64,000 nt of DNA from Gammaproteobacteria bacterium LSUCC0057 (GTDB taxonomy: Bacteria > Pseudomonadota > Gammaproteobacteria > Pseudomonadales > Porticoccaceae). How positions within the stretch are numbered: position 1 is the stretch's first letter; every line of letters starts with the position of its first letter. The notes below the pieces were generated by a model. It saw only the letters and a program-made list of their open reading frames with translations, did not search any database and was not told the DNA's origin. The translations under genes and the position numbers were made by a program. Of this stretch, positions 30,988 through 40,958 are shown piece by piece. The stretch spans positions 280,550-344,549 of the forward strand of contig SPIA01000003.1 in NCBI GenBank assembly GCA_004535795.1, in the 5' to 3' direction.

Positions 30988-31082
30988 TAAGTAGTTAAGT
31001 AGTTAAGTAGTTAAGTAGTTAAGTAGTTAAGTAGTTAAGTAGTTAAGTAGTTAAGTAGTTAAGTAGTTAAGTAGTTAAGTAG
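30988..31082. repeat. octamer tandem array, nearly 12 units
   Basis: Eleven perfect TAAGTAGT units (30988-31075) plus a 7-nt partial unit. It lies 51 bp from the heptamer array. Nothing gene-like is visible between 31083 and 31385. Confidence 0.97.
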
Positions 31083-31385
31083 GTCTATTTAGACACTAGC
31101 ATGTACACATCTCTGAAAGGCATCAGATACGGTGTGTTAATGCCTTTTCTGAATGGTAGAGGTGTCTCTGATGCAGCAAACCACAGCTGCCTAACTTGCT
31201 CTTCAAACAAGCCACTTTTAAGGCAGTTTAAGGGCTTTTATAGGATCGACTGGGGATCCAATAAAGGCGCCCTTAAAGTCGCTTAGGGTGCTCCCTAGGC
31301 CCTCTCTCGCGGTCTTCTCTGATCAGTGACTACGTCAGTGGTAATTATAATAATAGTTAGCTAAAACAAGCGCTTGCGAGCTTCA

Positions 31386-32371
31386 CTAGTAAGCCGCTTT
31401 TCCCGCTATGACGCCTCTAACGCCGCCTCTAGGCTCCTCAACATCACCCCTCCGTCTTGGTATTAAATGGACATGACAATGGAAAATGGTCTGTCCTGCC
31501 ACCTCACCGCAGTTGATGCCTATATTAAATCCTTCAATGGTGGAGTCGTCGGTTTCAAGTGTTAGCTTTTGATTAGTTATTAGCTGATTGATGGCGTTGA
31601 TCTCTGGCTGCTCTAGCCCAAAGTAGTCGGCAGTATGCCGTTTAGGGATAATTAGCGTATGTCCTTTGGTGACAGGAAAGCCGTCTCTAATGACATAGGC
31701 AAGTTCGTTTTCTTCAACTATTCGTTCTGAAGGGATTGAGCAGAAAAGGCAGTTCTCGTCTCTGGTTTGATAGAACTCACTCCAAGATCTAAAGTCAGTA
31801 TCGTCTTTGTTGCCCTTAGTTGCATTGCAGCTATAGCAGAGAGCTTGGAAGTTAGTGATATCGTCAGTTCCACCTTTGCTTCTTGGGACAATATGATCGA
31901 CTTCTAGTGCTTTCACCTTTGCTGAGACACCACATAACTCACAGCGCAGCTTACTCTCTCGAAAACCTCATAGCGGGTAGTTCCCTTAACGTAGCCCTTA
32001 GAGACTCGTCTGTGGCCGTATGGGTCCATTTTGCGACTTGCTAAGAAGTCCTCTAGCTTTCGCTCACAAAGCCCTACAAGCTCCTTTTGTTCACTCTGTG
32101 TGAGCTCCTGAGATATTGTTAGTCTGTAGTCTTTAGTCTTTCTATCTCGGGTAACAATTGAGCGACCTCGGAGTACCTTGCCGACCATTTTGTCGACTAT
32201 TTGCTCGTAGTACTCTACTTGGCTAGGGTCATACTGAAGGATAGCTTTTGCTATATCTTCACGACTGCTAATGCCACCACTTTTGATAAGTTGTTTGAGC
32301 ATCAGGGGTTGGTAGATGTGGGACATCCTCATCTCATGGAGCAGGAAGTGTTGAAGTTCTTGAAAGGTCAT
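31386..32371 (-). pseudogene. wHTH-HNH-HIT fusion protein gene with a one-base frameshift
   Basis: Two overlapping frames form one gene. The upstream frame (31913-32371) encodes a helical, winged-helix-like region and ends soon after TRYEVFER. The downstream frame reads SKLRCELCGVSAKVKALEVDHIVPRSKGG, giving the first zinc CxxC, the HNH core and CYSCN, then a HIT domain ending in HCHVHLIP. The frames meet in a GAGAGAG tract near 31951-31960. Restoring one base gives a protein of about 328 residues, the size I recall for intact HNH-HIT fusions. Either the gene is inactivated, or a -1 frameshift is used. Such proteins are presumed nucleases joined to a nucleotide hydrolase or transferase; biology unknown. 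Confidence 0.85.
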
Positions 32372-32549
32372 TAATTCCCCTGGTTGTTAATTCCTAAGCC
32401 CTTCATAACTCGTCTCAACTCCTTTTGACGCTGATTCATTATTGTCACTGGTATCTTGAGACTAATAGTTAAGAGAGATTGTATACTTTTAGCCCAATTA
32501 CGAGCCAGAGCAATTAAAGTGCGACTATAGACTCGGTAACAGTGCAGCT

Positions 32550-33932
32550 TTAAAGAGCCGCAAGCAAGTATCTAGCTTTTAGTTTCAGATCTGACGGTGT
32601 GCCATATTGGTCGCTGATATCTTTAGCCCAGCCACCTAGTTCGTCGCGCTTCTCCTTGGGGCACTCTGCGTTCCTAAGCCTCGTCTGTAGGGTATGCCTG
32701 AAACTATGGCAGGTAGGACTGGACGGGCCCAGGAGAGCCTTAAGTCGCTTATTGCAGGCTGCAGATGCGGCAGTGTTTTTAACGTCATTACCAGCTTCGT
32801 TGACGTAGCGCGGGAACAAGTAGTCATTTGTTGCTGCGGCGACCAATTTCGTCACAGCGCTCAGTGAGGCTCCTACTAGAGGGACTAACCGCTGGCTGTT
32901 CTTGTTTTTAAGGCCTCGGATATTGTTCTTATAGAGTACTAGGTGAGGTGTTTCAGCTTGCAGATTTACATCTCTTATAAGTAGACCGCAGCACTCTTTT
33001 ACACGCATGCCTGTATCGAGCATGAGATGAATCATGCAATCTATTTCTAACGTATTTGACGGCGGCATCCGTCTTATTTCGACTATATGTTCTGGGGTAA
33101 AGTCTTGGCGGCTTTGCGCATCATCACCACGCCCAGGGATACTGACTCTCTCGAAGCAGTGCTGCCTGTCTAATTTGATATCCAATTCAAGCGCAACGAA
33201 ATTAAACATAGCGGTGATGGATTTTAGCTGTCGGGAGACTGTCGCTGACTTCTTGGTTTTGAGGCTCACTTCAACGTAGTGGTTAACCTCTGCTCGTGAG
33301 TATTCGCCCGGTGGTTTGTCGCCACAACACTGTATGAAGCTACTCATGGCGTTATTGGCTTCGTTAACGCTTTTGCGCTTCTTGTCTTTGCCTTTGCGAC
33401 GCAGGTACTCGGCAGGATATTCAGAGGCTTTCAGTCTAAATTGTCCTTTTGCTATGGCGAGTGCTGTCCGTTGAGCGTCGTTCAGTAAATGGAGCGGGAA
33501 GGGCTTCTCACCGTATCTAAAGGCGGCATAGTCTGAATCTGACGATTTGGCTCTGATAGTGTCATCTAAGCTTTCAAAGAAGGACTCCTTGATCTCATCG
33601 TAACCTTCACCATTCGCTTTGGCCTCTGCTTCGGTGAGCTTGTGACTGGCCAGAAGAGCTACAGCGCTTTGATAGTTGGTTAGTACTTCGCTTTTAGGTA
33701 GCCCCCGTCGCAATCGAGCAAACTCTTCTTCGACCCTCCGGTGGGTCTCTTGGCAAATAGCGGCTGCTACTGTCCTGTCTGTTTGCTTGAGGGAGATCTC
33801 TATGGTTGGTCTAGAATAGTGGCTGAGCAGATCGTTTGGAACGCGTCTGCGGTAGTAGTATGTGTTTCGGTTGCTACGTTTAGTGAGATATTTCATTGAG
33901 ATAGTGTAAGTGCCGACGTTGAATCGCATCAT
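32550..33932 (-). CDS. int: site-specific tyrosine recombinase (island integrase)
   Basis: 460 residues. The N-terminus YLTKRSNRNTYYYRRRVPNDL is typical of P4-like/DUF6538-type integrases. A SAM-like core-binding domain lies around 170-260. In the catalytic domain, Arg is in DTGMRVKECCGL, HSFRHTLQTRLRN gives H-x-x-R, GGW stands at the second His/Trp position, and the nucleophile is probably the Tyr of DQYG. It is transcribed away from tRNA-Arg, the usual orientation. It mediates integration into the tRNA 3' end. Confidence 0.93.
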   Translation of the reverse strand: MMRFNVGTYTISMKYLTKRSNRNTYYYRRRVPNDLLSHYSRPTIEISLKQTDRTVAAAICQETHRRVEEEFARLRRGLPKSEVLTNYQSAVALLASHKLTEAEAKANGEGYDEIKESFFESLDDTIRAKSSDSDYAAFRYGEKPFPLHLLNDAQRTALAIAKGQFRLKASEYPAEYLRRKGKDKKRKSVNEANNAMSSFIQCCGDKPPGEYSRAEVNHYVEVSLKTKKSATVSRQLKSITAMFNFVALELDIKLDRQHCFERVSIPGRGDDAQSRQDFTPEHIVEIRRMPPSNTLEIDCMIHLMLDTGMRVKECCGLLIRDVNLQAETPHLVLYKNNIRGLKNKNSQRLVPLVGASLSAVTKLVAAATNDYLFPRYVNEAGNDVKNTAASAACNKRLKALLGPSSPTCHSFRHTLQTRLRNAECPKEKRDELGGWAKDISDQYGTPSDLKLKARYLLAAL

Positions 33933-33950
33933 AACGTAAAAAGCCTCTAG

Positions 33951-33971
33951 TGTGTGTACGTTTGTGTGTAC
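33951..33971. promoter_or_regulatory. right arm-type integrase sites, upstream of int
   Basis: TGTGTGTAC occurs at 33951 and 33963, 12 bp apart, mirroring the left end. Flanking AAGCCT and AGGCTT form an inverted repeat around the pair. Position between att and the int start suggests autoregulation (inference). Confidence 0.65.
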
Positions 33972-34028
33972 ATAACTAAAGGCTTAAACGGCTAGATCCC
34001 TTGATGTATATAGGATCTATCTACTTAA

Positions 34029-34054
34029 TTGGCGCACCCGGAGAGATTCGAACT
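34029..34054. other. attR: 26-bp direct repeat inside tRNA-Arg
   Basis: Identical to attL at 26693-26718. It forms the 3' end of the intact tRNA-Arg gene, so integration preserved the tRNA. Confidence 0.92.
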
Positions 34055-34106
34055 CCCGACCAAGTGGTTCGAAGCCACCTACTCTATCCAGCTGAGCTAC
34101 GGGTGC
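34030..34106 (-). tRNA. tRNA-Arg (anticodon TCG)
   Basis: A 77-nt cloverleaf on the minus strand with CCA encoded. Acceptor stem GCACCCG pairs with CGGGTGC. The anticodon loop CTTCGAA carries TCG, and the T arm contains GAGTTCGAATCTC. It is the target of the island. Its own terminator and tail repeats remain beyond attL. Confidence 0.95.
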
Positions 34107-34122
34107 ATAAACTGTTTAAAAA

Positions 34123-34446
34123 TTAACGTTCCAGATACTGAAGTTTGTTCGGCTTGCCATCCCACTCAGCGGCATCGGGCAGTGGCTCTTTCTTTTCGGT
34201 GATGTTGTCCCAGACTTCGGCCAGCTCGGCGTTGAGCTCGAGGTAAACCTCTTGGCCGGCGGGGATCTCGTCTTCAGCAAAAATGGCGCCGGCGGGGCAC
34301 TCGGGCTCGCACAGTGCGCAGTCGATGCATTCGTCGGGGTGGATGACGAGGAAGTTGGGGCCTTCGTAAAAACAGTCTACGGGGCAGACTTCAACGCAAT
34401 CTGTGTACTTACACTTGATGCAGTTATCACCGACAATAAAGGTCAT
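34123..34446 (-). CDS. fdxA: seven-iron ferredoxin FdxA
   Basis: 107 residues. [18 protein letters not shown] and [12 protein letters not shown] supply ligands for one [3Fe-4S] and one [4Fe-4S] cluster, with the FdxA-type C-terminal extension. A small cytoplasmic electron carrier. Lies downstream of mutS in a conserved neighbourhood. Confidence 0.97.
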   Translation of the reverse strand: MTFIVGDNCIKCKYTDCVEVCPVDCFYEGPNFLVIHPDECIDCALCEPECPAGAIFAEDEIPAGQEVYLELNAELAEVWDNITEKKEPLPDAAEWDGKPNKLQYLER

Positions 34447-34577
34447 CTAACCACTCTCTTTGTTTCAATTACTATGAGGCGCTGCTGCAGGGCAGGCCGG
34501 TTGCGCGCAGCATTATAGCAGGATGAATGTCGCTGTATATGCTGCAGGCGGGCTTTTTCGCAGGCTCACAACCGTGC

Positions 34578-37190
34578 TCAAAGCAGCGCCTTGAGCTGGT
34601 AGATAAGCTCTAGCGCTTGGCGCGGGGTCAGCCCGTCGGGTTCGCTCTGCTCGAGCAGTGTTATCAGTGCCGGGTTGCTGGGCTGGGCAAACAACTCGCT
34701 CTGCTGCGGCAACAGGCTCTGTTGGTTGCGCTGGGGGTCGAGTGCGGTGGCCGGCACGGCGGCGCTGGTCTGCTCTAAGTGCTGCAGTTCGCGCCGCGCT
34801 AGGGTAAGCACCGCGTCAGGAATGCCGGCTAATTTGGCCACTTGCAGGCCGTAGCTCTGGTTGGCGGGGCCCGGTTTGACGCTGTGCAAAAAGACGATGG
34901 TGTCTTGGTATTCGCTGGCGCCAAGATGAACATTGCCCACCCCGGTGAGCTGCTCGGGCAGGGCGGTCAGCTCGAAGTAGTGGGTGGCAAACAGGGTTAG
35001 CGCACCGATCTTTTCGGCCAGGTAGTGGGCACAGGCCCAGGCCAGCGAGAGGCCGTCGAAGGTGCTGGTACCGCGGCCGACTTCATCCATTAACACTAAG
35101 CTGTGGCGGCTGGCGTTGTGCAGAATGTTGGCGGTTTCGGTCATCTCTACCATAAATGTAGAGCGGCCACCGGCGAGATCGTCCGAGGAGCCAATACGGG
35201 TAAAGATGCGGTCGACCACTCCGATGGTGGCTGAGCTGGCCGGCACATAGGCGCCTATCTGCGCCATCAGTACGATCAGCGCGGTCTGGCGCATGTAGGT
35301 GGATTTGCCGCCCATGTTGGGGCCGGTGATGATCAGCATGCGCTGCTGCTCGTTGAGCAGGGTATCGTTGGCGACGAAGGGCTGGTCGGAGACACTCTCG
35401 ACCACTAGATGTCGCCCGCCAACAATATTTAAGCCGCTGTCATTGCTCAGTTGTGGGCGGCACAGCGACAGGGTGGCCGCGCGCTCCGCCAGTGCCGCCA
35501 GCAGATCCAGCTCGGCCAGTGCAGCGGCGCAGCGCTGCAGTGGCTGCAAATGCTCGTTGAGCTGCTCCAGCAGCTCTTCATAGAGCTGTTTCTCGCGGCT
35601 CAAGGCGCGGCTTTTGGCGCTCAGCGCTTTGTCTTCAAACTCTTTTAACTCTGGGGTGATGTAGCGCTCACCATTTTTCAGTGTCTGGCGGCGAATGTAG
35701 TCGGCTGGGGCTTTGTCGGCACTGCCTTTAGAGAGCTCGATAAAATAGCCGTGCACGCGGTTGTAGCCCACTTTGAGGGTGCTGATGCCGGTGCGCTCGC
35801 GCTCGCGTTGCTCCATGGCCAGCAGGTAGTCGCCGGCGTTGCTGTTGAGTTGGCGCAACTCATCGAGCTGGCTGTCGTAGCCGTCGGCGATAACACCGCC
35901 TTCGCGGGTGGTCACTGGCGGATTCTCGGTGATGGCGCTCTGCAGCAGGGCGACCAGTTGCGGCTGTTCGACCAGATCGGCTGCCAACTCGAGCAGCCGA
36001 GCACTGCTGAGCTCGCACCAGTGTGGCGTCAGCTCGGGCAACACCGCCAGCGATTGACCGAGACGGGTTAAATCGCGCGGTCTCGCCGAGCGCAACGCCA
36101 GTCGGGCGAGAATGCGTTCAAGGTCGCAAACCGGCTTGAGCAGACGGTGCAGCTGCTCGTAACGGAACTGCTCGAGCAGCTCGCCGATGGCCTGCTGGCG
36201 CTGCTGTAGGGCATCAATATTGCGCAGCGGTTGGTTGAGCCAGCGTCGCAGTAAGCGGCTCGCCATGGTGGTCTGGGTGGTGTCCAGCACGCTGAACAGT
36301 GTGTTGAGTTGACTGCCGGAGAGGTTGATGTCGAGCTCGAGATTGCGCCGCGTGGCGGCATCGAGAGCGACAAAATCTTCTGCCGACTCAGCGACGATCG
36401 GCTGTATATGCGGTAACTCACCGCGTTGCGTCTGCTGGACATAGCCGAGCAGCGCGCCGGCGGCGGCAATCCCCAGCGGCAGGTGGTCGCAGCCAAAGGC
36501 GGTGAGATCGCGGGTGCCGTACTGTTGGCAGAGCAGGGCAGTGGCGCTGTCGCTGTCAAACTCCCAAGCCGGCAGCAGGCGTCTGCCGGGCAGTTTGCCG
36601 AGCAGCTGGCTGAGCGTGCCATCGAGCGAATCGGGCAGCAGCAGCTCGACCGGCCGCAGCCGCGCAATCTCGGCCTCCACAGCGGCGCTGTCGGAGAGCT
36701 CGCGCAGCAGAAAACGGCCAGAGCTGACATCTAAACTGGCTAAACCGTAGCGCTCGCCCTGATGGCCGAGCGCAACAATAAGGTTATCGCTGCGCTCGTC
36801 GAGCAGCGCTTCGTCGCTCACTGTGCCAGGGGTAACTACCCGCACGACTTGGCGCTCTACCGGCCCTTTGCTGGTGGCCGGGTCGCCAATCTGCTCGCAG
36901 ATAGCAATCGATTCGCCCAGTTTAACCAGTTTTGCTAGGTAGCCCTCAGCGGCGTGGTAGGGGACGCCAGCCATCGGAATAGGTTTACCGTTCGACTTAC
37001 CGCGTGCGGTGAGAGTTAAATCTAGCAGCCGGCTGGCGCGCTCGGCATCCTCGAAAAACAGCTCATAAAAATCGCCCATACGGTAAAACACCAGCTGATC
37101 GGGGTGTTCCGCCTTGATGCGCAAGAATTGTTGCATCATTGGGGTGTGGCTCGCCAGCGAAGGCGGCTGTTGCTGAGGGTCGTTACTCAT
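34578..37190 (-). CDS. mutS: DNA mismatch repair protein MutS
   Basis: 870 residues from the ATG at 37190; the frame is open 59 codons further but MutS homology starts near [35 protein letters not shown] includes the mismatch-contacting Phe-x-Glu element. The Walker A is [13 protein letters not shown] and the signature region [18 protein letters not shown]. It starts mismatch repair by binding mispairs and recruiting MutL. Divergent from the pncC gene, 142 bases between starts. Confidence 0.98.
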   Translation of the reverse strand: MSNDPQQQPPSLASHTPMMQQFLRIKAEHPDQLVFYRMGDFYELFFEDAERASRLLDLTLTARGKSNGKPIPMAGVPYHAAEGYLAKLVKLGESIAICEQIGDPATSKGPVERQVVRVVTPGTVSDEALLDERSDNLIVALGHQGERYGLASLDVSSGRFLLRELSDSAAVEAEIARLRPVELLLPDSLDGTLSQLLGKLPGRRLLPAWEFDSDSATALLCQQYGTRDLTAFGCDHLPLGIAAAGALLGYVQQTQRGELPHIQPIVAESAEDFVALDAATRRNLELDINLSGSQLNTLFSVLDTTQTTMASRLLRRWLNQPLRNIDALQQRQQAIGELLEQFRYEQLHRLLKPVCDLERILARLALRSARPRDLTRLGQSLAVLPELTPHWCELSSARLLELAADLVEQPQLVALLQSAITENPPVTTREGGVIADGYDSQLDELRQLNSNAGDYLLAMEQRERERTGISTLKVGYNRVHGYFIELSKGSADKAPADYIRRQTLKNGERYITPELKEFEDKALSAKSRALSREKQLYEELLEQLNEHLQPLQRCAAALAELDLLAALAERAATLSLCRPQLSNDSGLNIVGGRHLVVESVSDQPFVANDTLLNEQQRMLIITGPNMGGKSTYMRQTALIVLMAQIGAYVPASSATIGVVDRIFTRIGSSDDLAGGRSTFMVEMTETANILHNASRHSLVLMDEVGRGTSTFDGLSLAWACAHYLAEKIGALTLFATHYFELTALPEQLTGVGNVHLGASEYQDTIVFLHSVKPGPANQSYGLQVAKLAGIPDAVLTLARRELQHLEQTSAAVPATALDPQRNQQSLLPQQSELFAQPSNPALITLLEQSEPDGLTPRQALELIYQLKALL

Positions 37191-37332
37191 TGGCGCACTT
37201 GTGGTGGTCGGATAGGATGCAAGCTCCAACAGCACTTGCTGATCTGCTATTGTAGGGATAACGTTAATTTGTCGCCAGCAGCGTGTGATCAGTGGGCTGT
37301 TTGGCCTCGTCAAATCCCTCCACAGGCCATTT

Positions 37333-37809
37333 ATGCAACAGAGCTTACAACAACAGTTAGCAACCATTCTGCAGGCGCGCGGCTACCGCATCGCCGTTGC
37401 CGAATCTTGCACCGGTGGTGCTATCGCCGCCGCCTGCACCGCGCTGCCTGGCAGCTCGGCCTGGTTTGAGGGGGGTGTGGTGAGCTACTCCAATGCCGCT
37501 AAAGTGGCACTGCTGGGCGTACAGCAGCTCAGCATAGAAGAGCATGGCGCGGTGAGCCAGGCGGTGGTAGAGCAGATGGTGGCCGGCGTCTGCCAGCGGC
37601 TCGGGGCCAGCTGTGGCATCGCCACCAGCGGTGTCGCCGGGCCGAGTGGGGGCAGTGCCGAGAAGCCGGTGGGCACGGTGTGGATTGCCACGCAGTTTGA
37701 CGACCAGCGGCTGTCACACTGTTACCGATTTAGCGGCGACCGTGCCAGCGTGCAGCGGCAAGCGGTAGAAAAATCCCTACAGAGCCTATTGCAACGCCTC
37801 ACTGATTAG
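37333..37809 (+). CDS. pncC: nicotinamide-nucleotide amidohydrolase (CinA C-terminal family)
   Basis: 158 residues from the ATG at 37333. Complete CinA_C domain: [39 protein letters not shown] and [25 protein letters not shown]. These stand-alone proteins deamidate NMN in pyridine nucleotide recycling. Position directly upstream of recA is conserved in gammaproteobacteria. The SOS box of recA lies just after its stop codon. Confidence 0.93.
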   Translation: MQQSLQQQLATILQARGYRIAVAESCTGGAIAAACTALPGSSAWFEGGVVSYSNAAKVALLGVQQLSIEEHGAVSQAVVEQMVAGVCQRLGASCGIATSGVAGPSGGSAEKPVGTVWIATQFDDQRLSHCYRFSGDRASVQRQAVEKSLQSLLQRLTD

Positions 37810-37813
37810 ACTA

Positions 37814-37829
37814 CTGTACACCCATACAG
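37814..37829 (+). promoter_or_regulatory. LexA (SOS) box upstream of recA
   Basis: CTGTACACCCATACAG fits the CTG-N10-CAG consensus, including CTGT...ACAG arms. It lies 70 bases before the recA start. Confidence 0.85.
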
Positions 37830-37898
37830 TTGTGGGGTTGTAGTAGTAGCCAGCCCCTAATAAACCATCGCCGATAACCGAGAGAGACGAGGAAGATT

Positions 37899-38930
37899 AT
37901 GGACGCCAATAAAGAGAAAGCGCTGCAGGCCGCACTGGGTCAAATTGAACGCCAGTTCGGCAAGGGCACGGTGATGCGAATGGGCGACTCACCGCGCTTG
38001 GCCATTCCGGCTATCTCTACCGGCTCCATAGGGCTGGATATCGCGCTGGGTATTGGCGGCCTGCCGAAGGGGCGAGTGGTTGAGATCTACGGCCCAGAGT
38101 CTTCCGGTAAAACCACCTTAACGCTGCAGGTGATTGCCGAGGCGCAAAAAGCCGGCGGCACCTGTGCCTTCATTGACGCCGAACACGCGCTCGACCCTAT
38201 CTACGCCGAAAAACTCGGTGTCAATGTAGACGATCTGATCGTTTCGCAGCCGGATACCGGCGAGCAGGCGCTCGAGGTGACCGATATGTTGGTGCGCTCT
38301 GGCGCCTGTGATGTGTTAGTGGTCGACTCGGTGGCGGCGTTGACGCCGCGGGCAGAAATTGAGGGCGAAATGGGTGACACCCACGTCGGCCTGCAGGCGC
38401 GACTGATGTCGCAGGCGCTGCGCAAGCTCACTGGCAACATTAAAACCTCTAATTGTCTGGTTATCTTTATCAACCAAATTCGCATGAAGATTGGTGTGAT
38501 GTTCGGTAACCCAGAGACCACTACCGGTGGCAATGCGCTCAAGTTCTACTCTTCGGTGCGGCTCGACATTCGTCGTATCGGCGCGGTCAAAGAGGGCGAT
38601 GAGGTGGTCGGTAACGAGACCCGCGTCAAGGTCGTCAAAAATAAAGTGGCGCCGCCGTTTAAACAGACCGAGTTCCAAATTCTTTACGGCCAGGGTATCA
38701 ACCGTTATGGCGAGCTGATCGATCTGGGTGTGAAACACGACATGGTCGATAAGTCGGGTGCTTGGTACGCCTACAACGGCAACAAAATAGGCCAAGGTAA
38801 AGCCAATGCCTGCAACTTTTTGCGTGAAAACCCCGAAATTGCCGCCGATTTAGAGGCGCGCATACGCGCCAAAGAGCTCGGCGGCGACACCCCGGCAGCC
38901 GAGGCGCCGGCAACGGCCGAGGCGGAGTAA
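37899..38930 (+). CDS. recA: recombinase A
   Basis: 343 residues. Walker [10 protein letters not shown], and the L2 loop segment with [18 protein letters not shown]. It forms the strand-exchange filament and triggers LexA cleavage. GAGGA precedes the ATG. The acidic C-terminal tail (EAPATAEAE) is normal. The SOS box upstream indicates LexA control. recX follows after an inserted minus-strand thioesterase gene. Confidence 0.99.
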   Translation: MDANKEKALQAALGQIERQFGKGTVMRMGDSPRLAIPAISTGSIGLDIALGIGGLPKGRVVEIYGPESSGKTTLTLQVIAEAQKAGGTCAFIDAEHALDPIYAEKLGVNVDDLIVSQPDTGEQALEVTDMLVRSGACDVLVVDSVAALTPRAEIEGEMGDTHVGLQARLMSQALRKLTGNIKTSNCLVIFINQIRMKIGVMFGNPETTTGGNALKFYSSVRLDIRRIGAVKEGDEVVGNETRVKVVKNKVAPPFKQTEFQILYGQGINRYGELIDLGVKHDMVDKSGAWYAYNGNKIGQGKANACNFLRENPEIAADLEARIRAKELGGDTPAAEAPATAEAE

Positions 38931-38933
38931 CCG

Positions 38934-39380
38934 TTAGCCGGGAGTTGCCGCCTCGGCGTAGCACTCAACAAACAGCGGCGGCATTCGGCACGGTTTGCCG
39001 TTGCTGAGGTTGATGCAGACAAACTCCAGCTCGGCGCGACAGAGCAGTGCGCCGCTGCTGCGGTTAAAAATTTGAAAGCGCCGACTTAAATTAAGGCGCC
39101 TGTCGCTGTGGGTTATCCAGGTGGCGACACATATCGGGTCGCCCAAGTAGCTAGCCTGCAGGTATTCGTAGCGAGCACTGCGAATCGCCATAGCGCGCTG
39201 CAGTGTCTGGTAGTCGGACAGCGCAACGCCCAGCGTCTGGCTGTGCGCCCAAGCGGTATCTTGACACCAGCGCACATAAACCTGGTTGTTGGTGTGGCCG
39301 AGGCCATCGATGTCGTCCGCTTTAACCCGGTAGTGCTGGGTAAAGGGATGCGGCCGCTCAAAGGGTAATGGGCTGTCCAC
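38934..39380 (-). CDS. hotdog-fold acyl-CoA thioesterase (4HBT family)
   Basis: 148 residues of the YbgC/FadM type. HYRVKADDIDGLGHTNNQVYVRWCQD holds the D-x-x-G-H-T-N-N-x-x-Y motif with the catalytic Asp position, and RSARYEYLQASYLGDPICVATWI follows. Hydrolyses acyl-CoA thioesters; substrate unknown. It lies on the opposite strand between recA and recX, an unusual interruption of that pair. Confidence 0.87.
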   Translation of the reverse strand: MDSPLPFERPHPFTQHYRVKADDIDGLGHTNNQVYVRWCQDTAWAHSQTLGVALSDYQTLQRAMAIRSARYEYLQASYLGDPICVATWITHSDRRLNLSRRFQIFNRSSGALLCRAELEFVCINLSNGKPCRMPPLFVECYAEAATPG

Positions 39381-39502
39381 GGTCTGCTCGCTGTTGGCTG
39401 TTAGCCTTTTAGCATAGCGGTTGTGTCGCCGCTTCTCTAGACTCTGCAGCGAGCTGGTAGCCAGCGCTGCTGGCCTTATTGCCCAGTTAGGAGCTTCTGT
39501 CT

Positions 39503-39973
39503 TTGTTTAGTCGCAGCGATCAACCGATAACCGCCAGCGCTGTTCGCGCCTACGCCATGGAGCTGTTGGCGCGGCGCGAATACGGCGCTGCTGAGTTGGC
39601 CAAGAAACTGGCGGTTAAATTTGATCACAGCGAGTTAATTGGCGATGTGCTGGCTGGCCTGCAAGCCGACAATTTACAGTGCGACCGCCGCTTTGCTGAG
39701 TCGTTTGTGCGCTCGCGCATCGGCCGTGGCCACGGGCCGCTGCGCATCCGCCGGGAGATCGGCCAGCGCGGTATTGCCAGTGAGCTGATTGAGGCCGCTT
39801 TTGCCAGCTGCCAGCCCGATTGGTTTGAGCTGGCGCGCGAACTGCGGCTGCGGCGATTCCCGGTGGTCGGTAGCGATCCAAAGCTGCGCGCCAGGGTACA
39901 GCGCTTTTTAAGCTATCGCGGGTACAGCTACGACCAGATTCACTACGCCCTAGCGGGTCCCGAAAACGACTGA
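39503..39973 (+). CDS. recX: regulatory protein RecX
   Basis: 156 residues from a TTG start. Three-helix repeats typical of RecX are seen: AYAMELLARREYGAAELAKKL, RFAESFVRSRIGRGHGPLRIRREIGQRGI and a last repeat ending in FLSYRGYSYDQIHYAL. It caps RecA filaments and limits strand exchange. It is downstream of recA but separated by the minus-strand thioesterase gene. Confidence 0.93.
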   Translation: MFSRSDQPITASAVRAYAMELLARREYGAAELAKKLAVKFDHSELIGDVLAGLQADNLQCDRRFAESFVRSRIGRGHGPLRIRREIGQRGIASELIEAAFASCQPDWFELARELRLRRFPVVGSDPKLRARVQRFLSYRGYSYDQIHYALAGPEND

Positions 39974-39977
39974 GTGG

Positions 39978-40958
39978 TTAACCGAGCGCCTGCTCAAACA
40001 GCGCAACCATGCGCTGCTCTATCCAAGTCTCTCCGCGCCAGTTGGCGATAAATCCGCAGTGGCCGCCGTATCGATGGCGCTCTATTTGCAGCAGTTCAGG
40101 GGCATTGATGCGGTCGAGATCAGCGATTGGAATGACCGGGTCATCTTCGGTGGCAATCAGCATAGCCGGCAGTGCTAAATTGGCTAGCCGTTCTCCGGTA
40201 ATGGCGTAGCTGGCGAAGTAATCTTCGACTTTATTAGAGCGGCTAAAGCGCGGAATAAAATAGTTATTGAGGTCATCTAAGTTGCGCGCCGTCGCCAATA
40301 TATCGCCGTAATCCAACTCGGGCCAGCAGTGCAGCTTTTTCTGCAGCGACTTGCGCCATTTGCGATAAAAGTACTGCCTGTAGATAAAGCTGCCGCGGTT
40401 GATCGCTTGCATAGAGCGGTAGGGATCGGTCGGTGGGCAGACCGCCACCGCGTAGTGCAAACCCAGTTGCTGGCCAAAGTCGGCGGCAATGCGCAGGGTA
40501 AAATTGCCGCCCATCGAGTAGCCCGCCATCACCACTTGCGGATAGGGGTGGCGCTGTAAAAAGTCGCCAATAGCCGCCGCCACCTCATCGTGTCGCTCGG
40601 TATTGAACAGCTCTGGGTTTAGGTGGTGGCTGTCACCGTGGTCGCGAAAATTCACCCGCAGCACATCAAAGCCGGCGGCCAAAAAAGAGCTGGCGGTTGT
40701 GACCGAATAAGAGGAGCCGCTCGAGCCTTCCCAGCCGTGCAGTAAAACTACCAAGCGACGGCCGGGCGCTGCGCAGTCGCCGCTGCTGCAGTCCCACTCG
40801 GCGAGCAATCGCGCACCATCCACGCTGTGCAGCGTCAGTGGCCGACTGTTGAGTGAACGCAGTAGCTTTTTGGCGCGGATCTCGCGCGGTCCTTTGCTGT
40901 TAAAAATACTCTGAATGTGCGGGTGGCGCAGGGTGCGCGGCGGCTTAAAGGGGCTCAT
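39978..40958 (-). CDS. YheT-family alpha/beta hydrolase
   Basis: 326 residues from the ATG at 40958, where homology begins (FKPPRTLRHPHIQSIF); a start at 41024 is also open. Nucleophile elbow AGYSMGGNF, oxyanion HGWEGSSGSSYS and the late His in GGHCGF complete the hydrolase triad. Homologues act on esters or lipids but remain poorly characterised. It converges on recX with 4 bases between stops. Confidence 0.9.
   Translation of the reverse strand: MSPFKPPRTLRHPHIQSIFNSKGPREIRAKKLLRSLNSRPLTLHSVDGARLLAEWDCSSGDCAAPGRRLVVLLHGWEGSSGSSYSVTTASSFLAAGFDVLRVNFRDHGDSHHLNPELFNTERHDEVAAAIGDFLQRHPYPQVVMAGYSMGGNFTLRIAADFGQQLGLHYAVAVCPPTDPYRSMQAINRGSFIYRQYFYRKWRKSLQKKLHCWPELDYGDILATARNLDDLNNYFIPRFSRSNKVEDYFASYAITGERLANLALPAMLIATEDDPVIPIADLDRINAPELLQIERHRYGGHCGFIANWRGETWIEQRMVALFEQALG

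Larger units (their letters stand above)
26719..34054. mobile_element. integrative island in tRNA-Arg(TCG)
   Basis: The element is about 7.3 kb, bounded by the 26-bp att repeats, with an integrase adjoining the tRNA. Its base composition is visibly more AT-rich than the backbone, especially 29100-34000. It carries an integrase, a frameshifted HNH-HIT gene, a polymerase-like gene with tandem arrays, a lipoprotein and gene remnants. No conjugation or capsid genes are seen. It may be mobilised by a helper or be decaying. Confidence 0.9.

Noticed and set aside
30811..31082. Tandem arrays considered as a CRISPR
   Set aside because: Units are 7 and 8 nt with no spacers and no cas genes nearby.
31101..31286. 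61-codon plus-strand ORF after the octamer array
   Set aside because: No ribosome binding site, no family resemblance and no conserved context.
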